Of a stretch of 19,987 nt of DNA, positions 6,867 through 13,992 are shown piece by piece. The stretch is from Clostridiales bacterium (GTDB lineage Bacteria > Bacillota > Clostridia > Oscillospirales > Oscillospiraceae): positions 1-19,987 of the forward strand of contig JAHAEW010000059.1 in the NCBI GenBank assembly GCA_018374635.1, given 5' to 3'. The stretch's first letter is position 1; each line of letters begins with the position of its first letter. Made by a program: the position numbers and the translations under genes. Under the pieces are notes generated by a model. The model was not told where the DNA came from, made no database searches, and was given only the letters and a program-made list of their open reading frames with translations.

Positions 6867-7631
6867 ATGTACGAAATTGAGAAAGAGCGCTTTGGCACCT
6901 TTTTGAACGAGCTGCGCCGGGAGCGGGGCATGACACAGAAAGAGCTGTCACAGCACCTCTATGTATCCGACAAGGCCGTGAGCAAATGGGAGCGCGGATT
7001 GAGTCTGCCCGATGTGACGCTGCTTCTGCCGCTGGCGGACTGCCTGGGAGTGAGTGTGACCGAACTGCTCCGGGGGACGCGGAACCGGACGGGCGAGCTG
7101 CCGGTGGAGGAGGTGGAGGCGCTGGTGAACGCCTCGCTGTGCCTGAGCGAAGAGGAGCAGAGGGGACGCGCGCAGCGCCGCCGGAAATGGCAGCTGGCCT
7201 TTGTCCTCTGCGCGCTGGCCGGGCTGGTGCAGACCGTGCTTCTGCTGACATTAGGCGGCTATGGATGGCCGGACCTGGAAAACACGGTGGCGCTGGTGGA
7301 GCTGCTCTGCCTTCTCTTTGGAGCCTATCTGTGTTTTGGGGAAAAGGAGCAGCTGCCCGCCTACTATGACCAGAACCGCATCAGCAGTTACAGCGACGGG
7401 CCCTTCCGGATGAATCTGCCCGGGGTGCGCTTTCATAACAGCAACTGGCCCCACATTCTAAACGCCATGCGGGGGTGGCTGCTGGGCGCGCTGGCGCTTT
7501 TTCCGGTACTGTGGTGGGGACTCCGGTATCTGTGGCCCGGATCGGCCGGATGGGGGGAGCGTTTTCTGGCCCTGGCGGCCATGCTGGGCATGCTTCTGAC
7601 GGCCACTGTTGTAGGCAAACGCCATGAATAG
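6867..7631 (+). CDS. XRE-family regulator with a C-terminal membrane domain
   Basis: A 254-aa protein when started at ATG 6867, which has the strong SD AAAGGAGGG; an upstream in-frame ATG at 6768 precedes the promoter. Residues 1-68 form an XRE/Cro-type helix-turn-helix with the usual MTQKELSQHLYVSDKAVSKWERG core and a VTELLRG end. After a charged linker (about 75-108) come four hydrophobic segments: about 110-132, 140-158, 200-220 and 228-248. The loop between segments 2 and 3 holds NSNWPHILNAMRG. This build (cytoplasmic DNA-binding head, polytopic membrane tail) is common in Firmicutes and suggests a regulator that senses a membrane or cell-envelope state. No target operon is evident. It lies downstream of gntR but has its own promoter. 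Confidence 0.85.
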   Translation: MYEIEKERFGTFLNELRRERGMTQKELSQHLYVSDKAVSKWERGLSLPDVTLLLPLADCLGVSVTELLRGTRNRTGELPVEEVEALVNASLCLSEEEQRGRAQRRRKWQLAFVLCALAGLVQTVLLLTLGGYGWPDLENTVALVELLCLLFGAYLCFGEKEQLPAYYDQNRISSYSDGPFRMNLPGVRFHNSNWPHILNAMRGWLLGALALFPVLWWGLRYLWPGSAGWGERFLALAAMLGMLLTATVVGKRHE

Positions 7632-7781
7632 GAACGGAAAATTAAAAATATTCAGATGAAACAAGTCTGGATCGAACAGAGGCGGTTGAAAGATGCGGGC
7701 AAGTCAGGTCCGATGAGGATTGCTTATGATTACTGTGCTGAACCGCTGCGAATTGACCTCTCGCTTTACCATGGAAGAATA

Positions 7782-7818
7782 AACAAGCCCGGAAGGCCAT
7801 TGGCCTTCCGGGCTTGTT
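7782..7818 (-). terminator. ilvC terminator hairpin
   Basis: A perfect 18-bp inverted repeat (7782-7799 with 7801-7818) is followed on the minus strand by TATTCTTCC. It lies 13 bp after the ilvC stop codon and is probably the ilvC terminator. In the plus direction no T-run follows, so it is a poorer terminator for the XRE gene. The 150 bp between the XRE stop and this hairpin show no supported gene. Confidence 0.8.
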
Positions 7819-7830
7819 GTGTGATGGGAT

Positions 7831-8850
7831 TTAGTTAGAGGCAGTGTCCAGATCCTGGTCGCCGCCCCAGATCATGTTCTTGCGCAGCTCCTCGCCCACG
7901 ACCTCCATCGGATGCTTCTTGAGGAGGGCGCGCTTGGAGTTGAAGAAGGTCCGGCCGTTCTTGTTCTCGGCGATCCACTTGCCGGCAAAGGTGCCGTCCT
8001 GGATGTCGGAGAGGACGGCGCGCATGCGGGCCTTGGTCTCCTCGTGGGGGATGACACGGGGACCGGAGACATACTCGCCGTACTCGGCGGTATCCGAGAT
8101 GGAGTAGTTCATCATGCCCATGCCGCCCTTGTTGATGAGGTCGATGATGAGTTTCATCTCATGGATGCACTCGAAGTAGGCGTTTTCAGGCTCATAGCCG
8201 GCCTCCACCAGCACCTCGAAGCCGCAGCGCATCAGGTCCACCACACCGCCGCACAGGACGGTCTGCTCCCCGAAGAGGTCGGTCTCGGTCTCATCATGGA
8301 AGGTGGTCTCCATCACGCCGGCCCGGGCGCCGCCGATGCCCGCGATGTAGGCCAGAGCCAGCTTCAGGGCGTTGCCGGTGGCGTTCTGCTCCACAGCCAC
8401 CAGGCAGGGCACGCCCTTGCCGGCCACATACTGGGAGCGGACGGTGTGGCCGGGACCCTTGGGGGCGGCCATAAAGACGTCTACGCCGGCGGGAGGCACG
8501 ATCTGGCCATAGCGGATGTTGAAGCCATGGGCGAAGGCCAGGGCCTTGCCCTCGGTCATGTGGGGGGCGATCTCGCTCTTGTAGACGTCGGCCTGGACCT
8601 CGTCGTTGATGAGGATCATCACGATGTCGCCCCACTGGGCGGCCTCGGCGATGGTCTTGACGGTGAGACCGGCCTTCTCGGCCTCGGCCCTGCGCCTGGA
8701 GTCCATGCGCAGGCCCACGCACACATCGCAGCCGGAATCCTTCAAGTTGAGGGCGTGGGCGTGTCCCTGGGAGCCGTAGCCGATGATGGCGATCTTCTTG
8801 CCGTCCAGGTAGCTGAGCTCGCAGTCCTTCTCGTAATACATCTTAGCCAT
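7831..8850 (-). CDS. ilvC: ketol-acid reductoisomerase, class I (short form)
   Basis: IlvC isomerises and reduces acetolactate or acetohydroxybutyrate to the dihydroxy acids used by IlvD. It needs Mg2+ and a nicotinamide cofactor. The protein has 339 aa from ATG 8850 (MAKMYYEKDC), which has AGGAG 9 bp upstream; ATG 8856 lies too close to the SD. The nucleotide-binding fold shows GYGSQGHAHALNL (24-36). Catalytic and metal residues lie in AHGFNIRYG, ETDLFGEQ and ECIHEMKLI. The cofactor-discriminating loop reads GLRMDSRRR (46-54), which differs from the common SxS form (see findings). The gene is separated from the ilvBN unit by a GNAT gene and has about 140 bp of its own upstream DNA. Confidence 0.97.
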   Translation of the reverse strand: MAKMYYEKDCELSYLDGKKIAIIGYGSQGHAHALNLKDSGCDVCVGLRMDSRRRAEAEKAGLTVKTIAEAAQWGDIVMILINDEVQADVYKSEIAPHMTEGKALAFAHGFNIRYGQIVPPAGVDVFMAAPKGPGHTVRSQYVAGKGVPCLVAVEQNATGNALKLALAYIAGIGGARAGVMETTFHDETETDLFGEQTVLCGGVVDLMRCGFEVLVEAGYEPENAYFECIHEMKLIIDLINKGGMGMMNYSISDTAEYGEYVSGPRVIPHEETKARMRAVLSDIQDGTFAGKWIAENKNGRTFFNSKRALLKKHPMEVVGEELRKNMIWGGDQDLDTASN

Positions 8851-8892
8851 GATCATACACTCCTTTTGGTCTGAGGTGGATTCTTATTGGTT

Positions 8893-8929
8893 CTATGATA
8901 CCATGCAGGGAGAAAAAAGAATGATAACT
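8893..8929 (-). promoter_or_regulatory. candidate control region upstream of ilvC
   Basis: On the minus strand a TATCAT (8901-8896) could serve as -10, but no good -35 is visible. The plus-strand word ATGATAACT (8921-8929) repeats nine bases of the ilvD/gntR operator-like repeat 2. A second ATGATA lies at 8895-8900. These may be weaker GntR sites; the match is partial and could be chance in AT-rich spacer. Confidence 0.25.
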
Positions 8930-8996
8930 AGGTTACAATCTCGGAAAAGATTTGGGCGGCACCCCTGACATGGGCGCGCCTTGTAGGGCGTGGAAA

Positions 8997-9449
8997 TCAA
9001 TCAAGCACCCGTTCCAGCTCGATCTCATCCTCGTCCGCCCGGCCGGTGGCAGAGAAGCGCAGGGTCTGGTACAAATGGCAGGCGGCGGAATTTTCCGGGC
9101 TGACGGTCAGCCGGACGATGCCGGAATCTCCAAAGGGCTTGGAACGGATATAATCAAGCGCCGACTCCATGGCCGCTCTCCCATAGCCCCTGCCCTGGTG
9201 CTGGACATCGATCATCAGATGCCAGATAAAGTAAGCCTCTTCGTCATAGTCATAGATGACCATCAGGTATCCGACCACTTGACCGGCGCGGCAGACCGCA
9301 AAAGGGGTACACTGCTTGCGGTATACATACGCCTGGGCCAGACTTCGGATAGGGTGGGATACAAATTCCTCCTGCCGGGCATCTAATTGCAGGGAAAAGC
9401 AGGCAAGAAAATTGGATTCATCCACTTTCTGCAAGGTAATACGGTCCAT
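8997..9449 (-). CDS. GNAT-family N-acetyltransferase, possibly polyamine-type
   Basis: A 150-aa acetyl-CoA-dependent acetyltransferase. The acetyl-CoA pyrophosphate loop is QGRGYG (85-90), preceded by the beta-strand IWHLMID and followed by helix RAAMESALDYI. C-terminal SPENSAACHLYQTLRF is the usual GNAT motif B region. The N-terminal part, with EEFVSHPIRSLAQAYVY (27-43), resembles the BltD/PaiA spermine/spermidine acetyltransferase-like group; I rate the substrate class as tentative. ATG 9449 has a strong SD (AAAGGAGG). It lies between ilvN and ilvC on the same strand, but with spacers on both sides and no obvious metabolic link, so it may simply be an inserted neighbour. Confidence 0.85.
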   Translation of the reverse strand: MDRITLQKVDESNFLACFSLQLDARQEEFVSHPIRSLAQAYVYRKQCTPFAVCRAGQVVGYLMVIYDYDEEAYFIWHLMIDVQHQGRGYGRAAMESALDYIRSKPFGDSGIVRLTVSPENSAACHLYQTLRFSATGRADEDEIELERVLD

Positions 9450-9570
9450 ATTTCCTCCTTTATAGCTGGAGGGCTAACGGATGAAAACCCTCCCTCTGGT
9501 TGACAGGAACCTGTTTTCATACAGCTTCATACCTGATCTCCCCCTTTCCTTGAAAGAATATCTATATAGG

Positions 9571-9590
9571 AAAACACAGAGGACTCTGTG
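9571..9590 (-). terminator. possible terminator after ilvN
   Basis: On the minus strand, CACAGAG (9590-9584) and CTCTGTG (9581-9575) form a short perfect dyad, followed by TTTT (9574-9571). The stem is only 6-7 bp with a small loop. Another GC-rich hairpin without a T-run (GCCGC-AGA-GCGGC) lies at 9633-9645, directly after the ilvN stop. The rest of 9450-9650 holds no gene I can support. Confidence 0.4.
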
Positions 9591-9650
9591 GAATCTGCCA
9601 AGGCCCATGTCCTGCGTGCGAAACGCTTGGACGCCGCAGAGCGGCGGGTC

Positions 9651-10214
9651 TTACAGGAAATTCTTGCCCAGGTTGAACTCGGCTTTTTCCTTGTTGTCGT
9701 CGCGGATGGTGTAGGCGCCGCGCTCCAGCGCCACCATACCGGTACGCACCAGTTCCAGAATGCCGAAGGCCTCCAGCAGTCCCTGCATGGCCTCGGCCTT
9801 ATTCTCGTCGCCAATGAGGGCGAGGGTCAGGGATTTGAGGGAGACGTCAATGATGGACGCCCGAAAGATATTGGCGATCTGGATGATCTCGTTGCGGAGA
9901 TCGGGGGTCTCGGCCTTGACCTTGAACATGACCAGCTCCCGGCGGATGGAGCGCTCGGGCAGCAGCTCCTGCACGGAGTAGACGCAGAAGAGCTTGCTGA
10001 GCTGGTTCATGACCTGCTCAATGGTCTTGGCGTCCCCCATGACCTCGATGGTGATGCGGGAGACTGCCGGGTCGTCGGTGGTGCCCACGGCCAGGGACTC
10101 GATGTTATAGCCCTTGCGGGAGAAAAGACGGGAGACCTGGGAGAGAACGCCGGCAGAGTTCTCCACAAGGACCGACAGGGTGTGGCGGGCGACAGTGACC
10201 GGATTGGATTTCAT
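9651..10214 (-). CDS. ilvN: acetolactate synthase regulatory (small) subunit
   Basis: The small subunit of acetohydroxyacid synthase binds the large subunit, raises its activity and confers feedback inhibition, usually by valine. The start is ATG 10214 (MKSNPVTVARHTLSVLV), with SD AAGGAGG, giving 187 aa. A longer in-frame frame runs into ilvB and is an artefact. Residues about 10-80 form an ACT domain (TLSVLVENSAGVLSQVSRLFSRKGYNI). The remaining part matches the C-terminal domain of IlvN/IlvH (VMFKVKAE, IANIFRASIIDVS, FGILELVRTGMVALERG). It starts 16 bp after the ilvB stop and is clearly in the same operon under the T-box. A possible terminator follows at 9571-9590. Confidence 0.95.
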   Translation of the reverse strand: MKSNPVTVARHTLSVLVENSAGVLSQVSRLFSRKGYNIESLAVGTTDDPAVSRITIEVMGDAKTIEQVMNQLSKLFCVYSVQELLPERSIRRELVMFKVKAETPDLRNEIIQIANIFRASIIDVSLKSLTLALIGDENKAEAMQGLLEAFGILELVRTGMVALERGAYTIRDDNKEKAEFNLGKNFL

Positions 10215-10230
10215 GGCGTTCCCCTCCTTA

Positions 10231-11940
10231 TTAATCCAGCAGAAATTCGGTTGCGGGCGCGCCGCCGGGCACCATGGGATGGACCATAGCGTCCTTGTCG
10301 ATGGCGCAGTCGATGACCCAGGCCTCCCCGCTGTCCACGGCGGCACGCAGGGCGGCTTCAAATTCTGCCTGGGTCTTGGCCCGGGCGCCGCGGAGGCCGT
10401 AGGCCTCGGCCAGCTTGACAAAGTCGGGGCCGCGGTCCAGATCGGTCTGGGAGTAGCGCTCCCCGTAGATGAGGTGCTGCCATTGGCGGACCATGCCCAG
10501 CGTGCCGTTATCAAAGATGACGATGATGACCGGGATGCCGTAGTGCTCCACGGTGGCCAGCTCGTGGCAGTTCATGCGGAAGCAGCCGTCGCCGGTGCAG
10601 AGCACCACGGTCTGGTCCGGATTGCCCACCTTGGCGCCCATGGCGGCCCCCAGGCCGAAGCCCATGGTGCCGAAGCCGCCCGAGGTGACCAGCTGGCCGG
10701 GACGGGAGAAGTGGTAGTACTGGGCCGACCACATCTGGTGCTGGCCCACATCCGTGGCGATGATAGCCTGGCCGCCGGTGACGGCGGAGATAGTCTCCAG
10801 GATCTCGTGGGGGTGGAGGATGCCGTCCTGGACGAAGGGAACCTCCTTGTGGGAGAAAACGAACTCCCTCCACTCGGGATAGTCGTGGGCGGGGAGGCGC
10901 TCATTGAGCAGCTCCAGCACACGCCTTGCGTCGCCGATGATGTGGTGGTCGGTCTGGACATTTTTGTCGATCTCGGCCCGGTCGATGTCGATGTGCACGA
11001 TCTTGGCCTGACTGGCAAAGGTGGCCGGGTCGGTGGCCACCCGGTCGGAGAACCGGCAGCCGATGGCAATGAGCAGGTCGCACTGGCTGGACGCGATGTT
11101 GGACGCGTGAGAGCCGTGCATGCCGATCATGCCGGTAAAGAGGGGATGGTTGCCGGGGCAGGCGCCGCCGCCCATAATGGTGGAGGCCACCGGCGCGCCC
11201 AGGCGCTCAAAGAACGTGCGGAACTCCGGCACCGCGCCCTTGGAGCGAATGACGCCGCCGCCCACCAGAATGAGGGGGCGCCTGGCCTCCTCGATCATAG
11301 AGAGAAGCTTTTCGATGTCTCCATAGTCGGGCTCAGGCGTCTTGAGGTCGTGGCTGGAGCGGCGCAGCATGGCGCCCAGGCGGCCGTGACGGCCGTGCTC
11401 CGAGACGGGAAGAGGCTCGTAATCGGCCTCGGAGGCGGTGACATTTTTGGTAATGTCGATGAGCACGGGGCCGGGACGGCCCGAACGGGCGATGGCAAAG
11501 GCCTCCCGCACCACATCGGCCAACTGGTCCGGGTCCTTGACCAGGTAGTTGCACTTGGTGATGGGGATGGAGATACCGGTAATGTCCACCTCCTGAAAGG
11601 AGTCCTTGCCGATGAGGCCTTCCACCACATTACAGGTGATAAAGACCACCGGAGAGGAGTCGTAGTAGGCTGTGGCAATGCCGGTGGTCAGATTGGTTGC
11701 GCCCGGCCCGGAGGTGGCAAAGCACACGCCCACCTTGCCGGTGGAGCGGGCATATCCGTCGGCGGCATGGGAGGCGCCCTGCTCATGAGCGGTCAGAATG
11801 TGGCGGATCTTATGCTTGTATCCGTGCAGCTCCATCTCATCATAGATGTTCAGGATCGTACCGCCCGGATAGCCGAATACCGTATCCACGCCCTGCTCCA
11901 GCAGGCACTCCAACAGAATTTGGGAACATTTCATTCTCAT
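10231..11940 (-). CDS. ilvB: acetolactate synthase catalytic (large) subunit
   Basis: IlvB condenses two pyruvates, or pyruvate with 2-ketobutyrate, to acetohydroxy acids using thiamine diphosphate, FAD and Mg2+. It is the entry step to branched-chain amino acids. The protein has 569 aa, the usual length. Catalytic Glu is E53 in TAHEQGASHAADGYAR. The FAD/beta domain includes PLILVGGGVI. The TPP-binding motif is CTGDGCFRMN with the paired N in IFDNGTLGMV. The C-terminal end (DGAIDK-like CAIDKDAMVHPMVPGG) matches anabolic AHAS rather than pyruvate oxidase. ATG 11940 has GAAGGAGG about 10 bp upstream; a second ATG two codons in is less well placed. The leader carries a T-box with an Ile specifier, so expression should rise when tRNA-Ile is uncharged. 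Confidence 0.97.
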   Translation of the reverse strand: MRMKCSQILLECLLEQGVDTVFGYPGGTILNIYDEMELHGYKHKIRHILTAHEQGASHAADGYARSTGKVGVCFATSGPGATNLTTGIATAYYDSSPVVFITCNVVEGLIGKDSFQEVDITGISIPITKCNYLVKDPDQLADVVREAFAIARSGRPGPVLIDITKNVTASEADYEPLPVSEHGRHGRLGAMLRRSSHDLKTPEPDYGDIEKLLSMIEEARRPLILVGGGVIRSKGAVPEFRTFFERLGAPVASTIMGGGACPGNHPLFTGMIGMHGSHASNIASSQCDLLIAIGCRFSDRVATDPATFASQAKIVHIDIDRAEIDKNVQTDHHIIGDARRVLELLNERLPAHDYPEWREFVFSHKEVPFVQDGILHPHEILETISAVTGGQAIIATDVGQHQMWSAQYYHFSRPGQLVTSGGFGTMGFGLGAAMGAKVGNPDQTVVLCTGDGCFRMNCHELATVEHYGIPVIIVIFDNGTLGMVRQWQHLIYGERYSQTDLDRGPDFVKLAEAYGLRGARAKTQAEFEAALRAAVDSGEAWVIDCAIDKDAMVHPMVPGGAPATEFLLD

Positions 11941-11976
11941 AGGTCTGGGGCCTCCTTCATACTGGTCTATATACGC

Positions 11977-12007
11977 AAAACGGCCTCGTCCTGAAAGGAC
12001 GAAGCCG
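11977..12007 (-). terminator. T-box regulatory terminator before ilvB
   Basis: On the minus strand, CGGCTTCGTCC (12007-11997) pairs with GGACGAGGCCG (11991-11981) around a 5-nt loop, with one G-U pair, followed by TTTT (11980-11977). It sits directly after the T-box antiterminator element and about 36 bp before the ilvB ATG. It is the conditional attenuator of the operon. Confidence 0.88.
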
Positions 12008-12293
12008 CTATACTCCGTGGTACCACCTTAATTCGCGGAGAACATGCCCCCGCGCACTTGCTGCCCCGCTAACGGAGGGGAAACCGGCAGAGCCTACTGC
12101 CGGGGTACGCCCCCGGGTTCAACCCGCTGCTCCTGGGTGATGTTCGAGATGCGGCGGTCCCGGGAGCTTACACCATCCGCTCCCTCTCTGCGCGTTTCCG
12201 CCGCCTCTACTTGCCCAGTCATCGCCTTTGACGATTCATAAGTTCCGCCCGGCGGAAGCCCTGGAACAGACCTCTGCGGCGGAGTGTGAAATT
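11977..12293 (-). promoter_or_regulatory. T-box leader, predicted tRNA-Ile specific
   Basis: The minus strand carries the T-box core AAGGTGGTACCACGG (12029-12015) between CTCCG and CGGAG arms that close the antiterminator. Further upstream are the stem I landmarks: an early purine-rich GATGACTGGGCAAGTAGA region, AGAGAG followed by GGATGGTGTAAGCTCC, and the specifier-loop signature GAAC-ATC-ACC. The specifier triplet is ATC (12141-12139), an isoleucine codon. Two more hairpins (about 12065-12115) fit stems II/III. Uncharged tRNA-Ile would stabilise the antiterminator and allow ilvBN transcription. T-box identity is secure; the specifier assignment follows the conserved loop context and is slightly less certain. 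Confidence 0.92.
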
Positions 12294-12299
12294 ATGATA

Positions 12300-12328
12300 A
12301 GAATACTCCCGGCACGGACATTTGTCAA
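12300..12328 (-). promoter_or_regulatory. ilvBN promoter
   Basis: On the minus strand, a consensus TTGACA (12328-12323) and TATTCT (12305-12300) are separated by 17 bp. Initiation near 12293 gives a leader of about 350 nt containing the whole T-box. The plus-strand word ATGATAA (12294-12300) lies at the start point and repeats the core of the GntR operator-like sites near ilvD. Confidence 0.75.
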
Positions 12329-12507
12329 CTGTTGGTTTTTACAAAGACAGCGTACTAGTGCTTTAAAGTATGGTGAAAATGAAAAGAAAAGAAAGCCAAG
12401 ATAGACCTCTGGCGGAAAAAAGAGGCGGTTTTTTGAAACGAAAAAAAGTGATATAAGGGTAAACTGAATGGTTTATAGAAAAAAGCGCAATTTTTTTGCG
12501 GAATCAC
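12329..12507. other. AT-rich spacer between divergent ilvB and rnf promoters
   Basis: About 180 bp unlike the surrounding GC-rich DNA, with long purine runs (12374-12395) and A/T tracts. There is no ORF with an SD. A weak hairpin with T6 (CCTCT 12406-12410, AGAGG 12421-12425, T-run 12429-12434) and an A/T-rich dyad (CGCAA 12486-12490, TTGCG 12496-12500) are present, but nothing obvious lies upstream for them to terminate. It may act as promoter-proximal UP-element or spacer DNA. Confidence 0.5.
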
Positions 12508-12536
12508 TAGACTTTTTCGGCCGGCTGCGATATGAT
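12508..12536 (+). promoter_or_regulatory. rnf operon promoter
   Basis: TAGACT (12508-12513; four of six consensus bases) and TATGAT (12531-12536) are separated by 17 bp. It is the best promoter candidate in the 700-bp gap before rnfC and gives a leader of about 100 nt. Confidence 0.55.
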
Positions 12537-12551
12537 AGTATCTGTTTGAAA

Positions 12552-12626
12552 GTGCGGTTTCGCACGGAAAAGAGAGCGGCGGAAACGTGCCACAGTTTCC
12601 GTCCGAGACTGGCCCCGGGAGGGGCC
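12552..12626 (+). promoter_or_regulatory. structured leader of rnf, class unknown
   Basis: Three consecutive perfect hairpins lie between the rnf promoter and the rnfC SD. They are GTGCG/CGCAC with a GTTT loop (12552-12565), CGGAAAC/GTTTCCG with an 8-nt loop GTGCCACA (12580-12601), and GGCCCC/GGGGCC with a GGGA loop (12611-12626). The last ends 8 bp before the SD GAGGTGG and has no T-run. I recognise no known riboswitch consensus. The hairpins could be simple 5' stabilisers or a translational control element. Confidence 0.4.
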
Positions 12627-12645
12627 TGATTTGTGAGGTGGACCT

Positions 12646-13992
12646 ATGAAATTATCCTTTTATGGCGGCGTGCATCCCAACGAGCACAAGGAGCTGACCT
12701 GTACCAAGGCAGTCGAGCCGCTGCGCAAGGCCCCGGCTCAGGTGGCTCTGGCCATGGCGATGCATGTGGGCGCACCCTGCGCGCCCGTGGTGAAGGTGGG
12801 CGATCCGGTGACCGTTGGTCAGAAGATCGCGGAGGTGACCGGTCTGGGCGCGCCCATCCATGCCAGCGTCTCCGGCAAGGTCGTGGCCATCGAGCCCCGC
12901 CCCTACTGCGGCGGCGGCAAGGTGATGGCGGTCGTGATCGAGAACGACTTCCAGAATACCTTTGGCTCCGAGCTGACCCCCCATCCCGACTATGAGAAGC
13001 TGACCACCGACGAGATCATCAACATCGTCAAGGAGGCCGGCATCACCGGTATGGGCGGCGCGGGCTTCCCGACCCACGTGAAGATCAGCTCCGGCATCGG
13101 CAAGGTGGACACGCTCATCGTCAACGCGGCGGAGTGTGAGCCCTATCTGACTTCCGACCACCGGCTCATGCTGGAGGATGGTGAGCGCATCATCAAGGGC
13201 CTGAAGATCCTGATGAAGACCTTCAACCTGAACAAGGCCTATATCGGCATCGAGGACAACAAGCCCGACGCCATTGAGAAGATGAAGAGCCTGGCCGACG
13301 GCGGCATCGAGATTGTGGTGTGCCGCACCCGTTACCCCCAGGGCGCAGAAAAGCAGCTCATCCAGCGCATCACCGGCCGCGAGGTGCCCCCCGGCGGACT
13401 GCCCGCCCACGTGGGCTGCGCCGTGTTCAACGCCAGCACCACCGCTGCGGTGTATGACGCCGTGGTGGAGGGCAAGCCCCTCACCCAGCGCATCGTCACC
13501 CTCACCGGCGGCGCTCTGGCTGAGCCCCGCAACGTGCTGGTGCCCTTCGGCACCCCCATTGAGCACCTGGTGGAAGAGGCCGGCGGCTTCAAGGAGACCC
13601 CCGACCGGGTCCTGCTGGGCGGCCCCATGATGGGCATTGCCGCCTATGACCTGTCCGCCTGCACCATCAAGGGCAACAACGGCGTGCTGTGCATGACCAA
13701 GGCCGAGGCGGCCGAGCATGTGGAGGAGCCCGCCTGCATCCGCTGCGGACGCTGCGTCAACGTCTGCCCCATGCATCTGACGCCCGTGTACATGCACCTG
13801 TATGCCGAGAAGCGCCGCTGGGATGAGGCCGAGGGCCTGCACCTGATGGACTGCATCGAGTGCGGTTCCTGCAACTACATCTGCCCTGCCCGCGTGCCCC
13901 TGGTCCAGTCCTTCCGGATGGCCAAGTTCGAGATCCGCACCCTGGCCATGAAGCGCAAGGCCGAGGCGGAGAAGGAGGCTAAGAAAGCATGA
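12646..13992 (+). CDS. rnfC: Rnf complex subunit C (NADH-binding, peripheral)
   Basis: RnfC is the soluble subunit that exchanges electrons with NAD+/NADH at the cytoplasmic face of the ferredoxin:NAD+ oxidoreductase. It has 448 aa. The N-terminal RnfC barrel (about 1-95) includes HPNEHKELT. The nucleotide/FMN-binding fold has GMGGAGFPTHVK and NAAECEPYLTSDH, an SLBB-like region follows, and two [4Fe-4S] motifs are present: CIRCGRCVNVCP from C364 and CIECGSCNYICP from C403. It lacks the long Ala/Lys-rich C-terminal extension seen in gamma-proteobacterial RnfC and ends in a short Lys/Glu/Ala helix. SD GAGGTGG precedes ATG 12646. It is first in the order C-D-G-E-A-B typical of Clostridia, and its stop overlaps rnfD (ATGA). 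Confidence 0.97.
   Translation: MKLSFYGGVHPNEHKELTCTKAVEPLRKAPAQVALAMAMHVGAPCAPVVKVGDPVTVGQKIAEVTGLGAPIHASVSGKVVAIEPRPYCGGGKVMAVVIENDFQNTFGSELTPHPDYEKLTTDEIINIVKEAGITGMGGAGFPTHVKISSGIGKVDTLIVNAAECEPYLTSDHRLMLEDGERIIKGLKILMKTFNLNKAYIGIEDNKPDAIEKMKSLADGGIEIVVCRTRYPQGAEKQLIQRITGREVPPGGLPAHVGCAVFNASTTAAVYDAVVEGKPLTQRIVTLTGGALAEPRNVLVPFGTPIEHLVEEAGGFKETPDRVLLGGPMMGIAAYDLSACTIKGNNGVLCMTKAEAAEHVEEPACIRCGRCVNVCPMHLTPVYMHLYAEKRRWDEAEGLHLMDCIECGSCNYICPARVPLVQSFRMAKFEIRTLAMKRKAEAEKEAKKA

Noticed and set aside
7656..7838. 60-residue plus-strand open frame after the XRE gene
   Set aside because: It has no SD, is AT-poor in signal, and would be translated through the ilvC terminator hairpin.
9502..9525. 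TTGACA on the plus strand in the ilvN-GNAT spacer as a promoter
   Set aside because: No acceptable -10 follows at 16-18 bp, and no plus-strand gene lies downstream before 12646.
10114..11994. 626-residue plus-strand open frame opposite ilvB
   Set aside because: Shadow of ilvB caused by GC-rich third positions; no SD or recognisable motif.
12406..12434. Hairpin plus T6 in the ilvB-rnf spacer as a terminator
   Set aside because: The stem is only 5 bp with a 10-nt loop, and no transcript enters this region on the plus strand.
12479..12500. A/T-rich dyad as a minus-strand terminator
   Set aside because: The 5-bp stem is weak and no minus-strand gene lies upstream of it.
12537..12645. FMN or c-di-GMP riboswitch upstream of rnfC
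   Set aside because: I looked for the conserved core sequences of both classes and found neither; only simple stems are visible.
12652..13842. 396-residue minus-strand open frame opposite rnfC
   Set aside because: Shadow frame with His/Gly/Ala-rich composition and no start signal.
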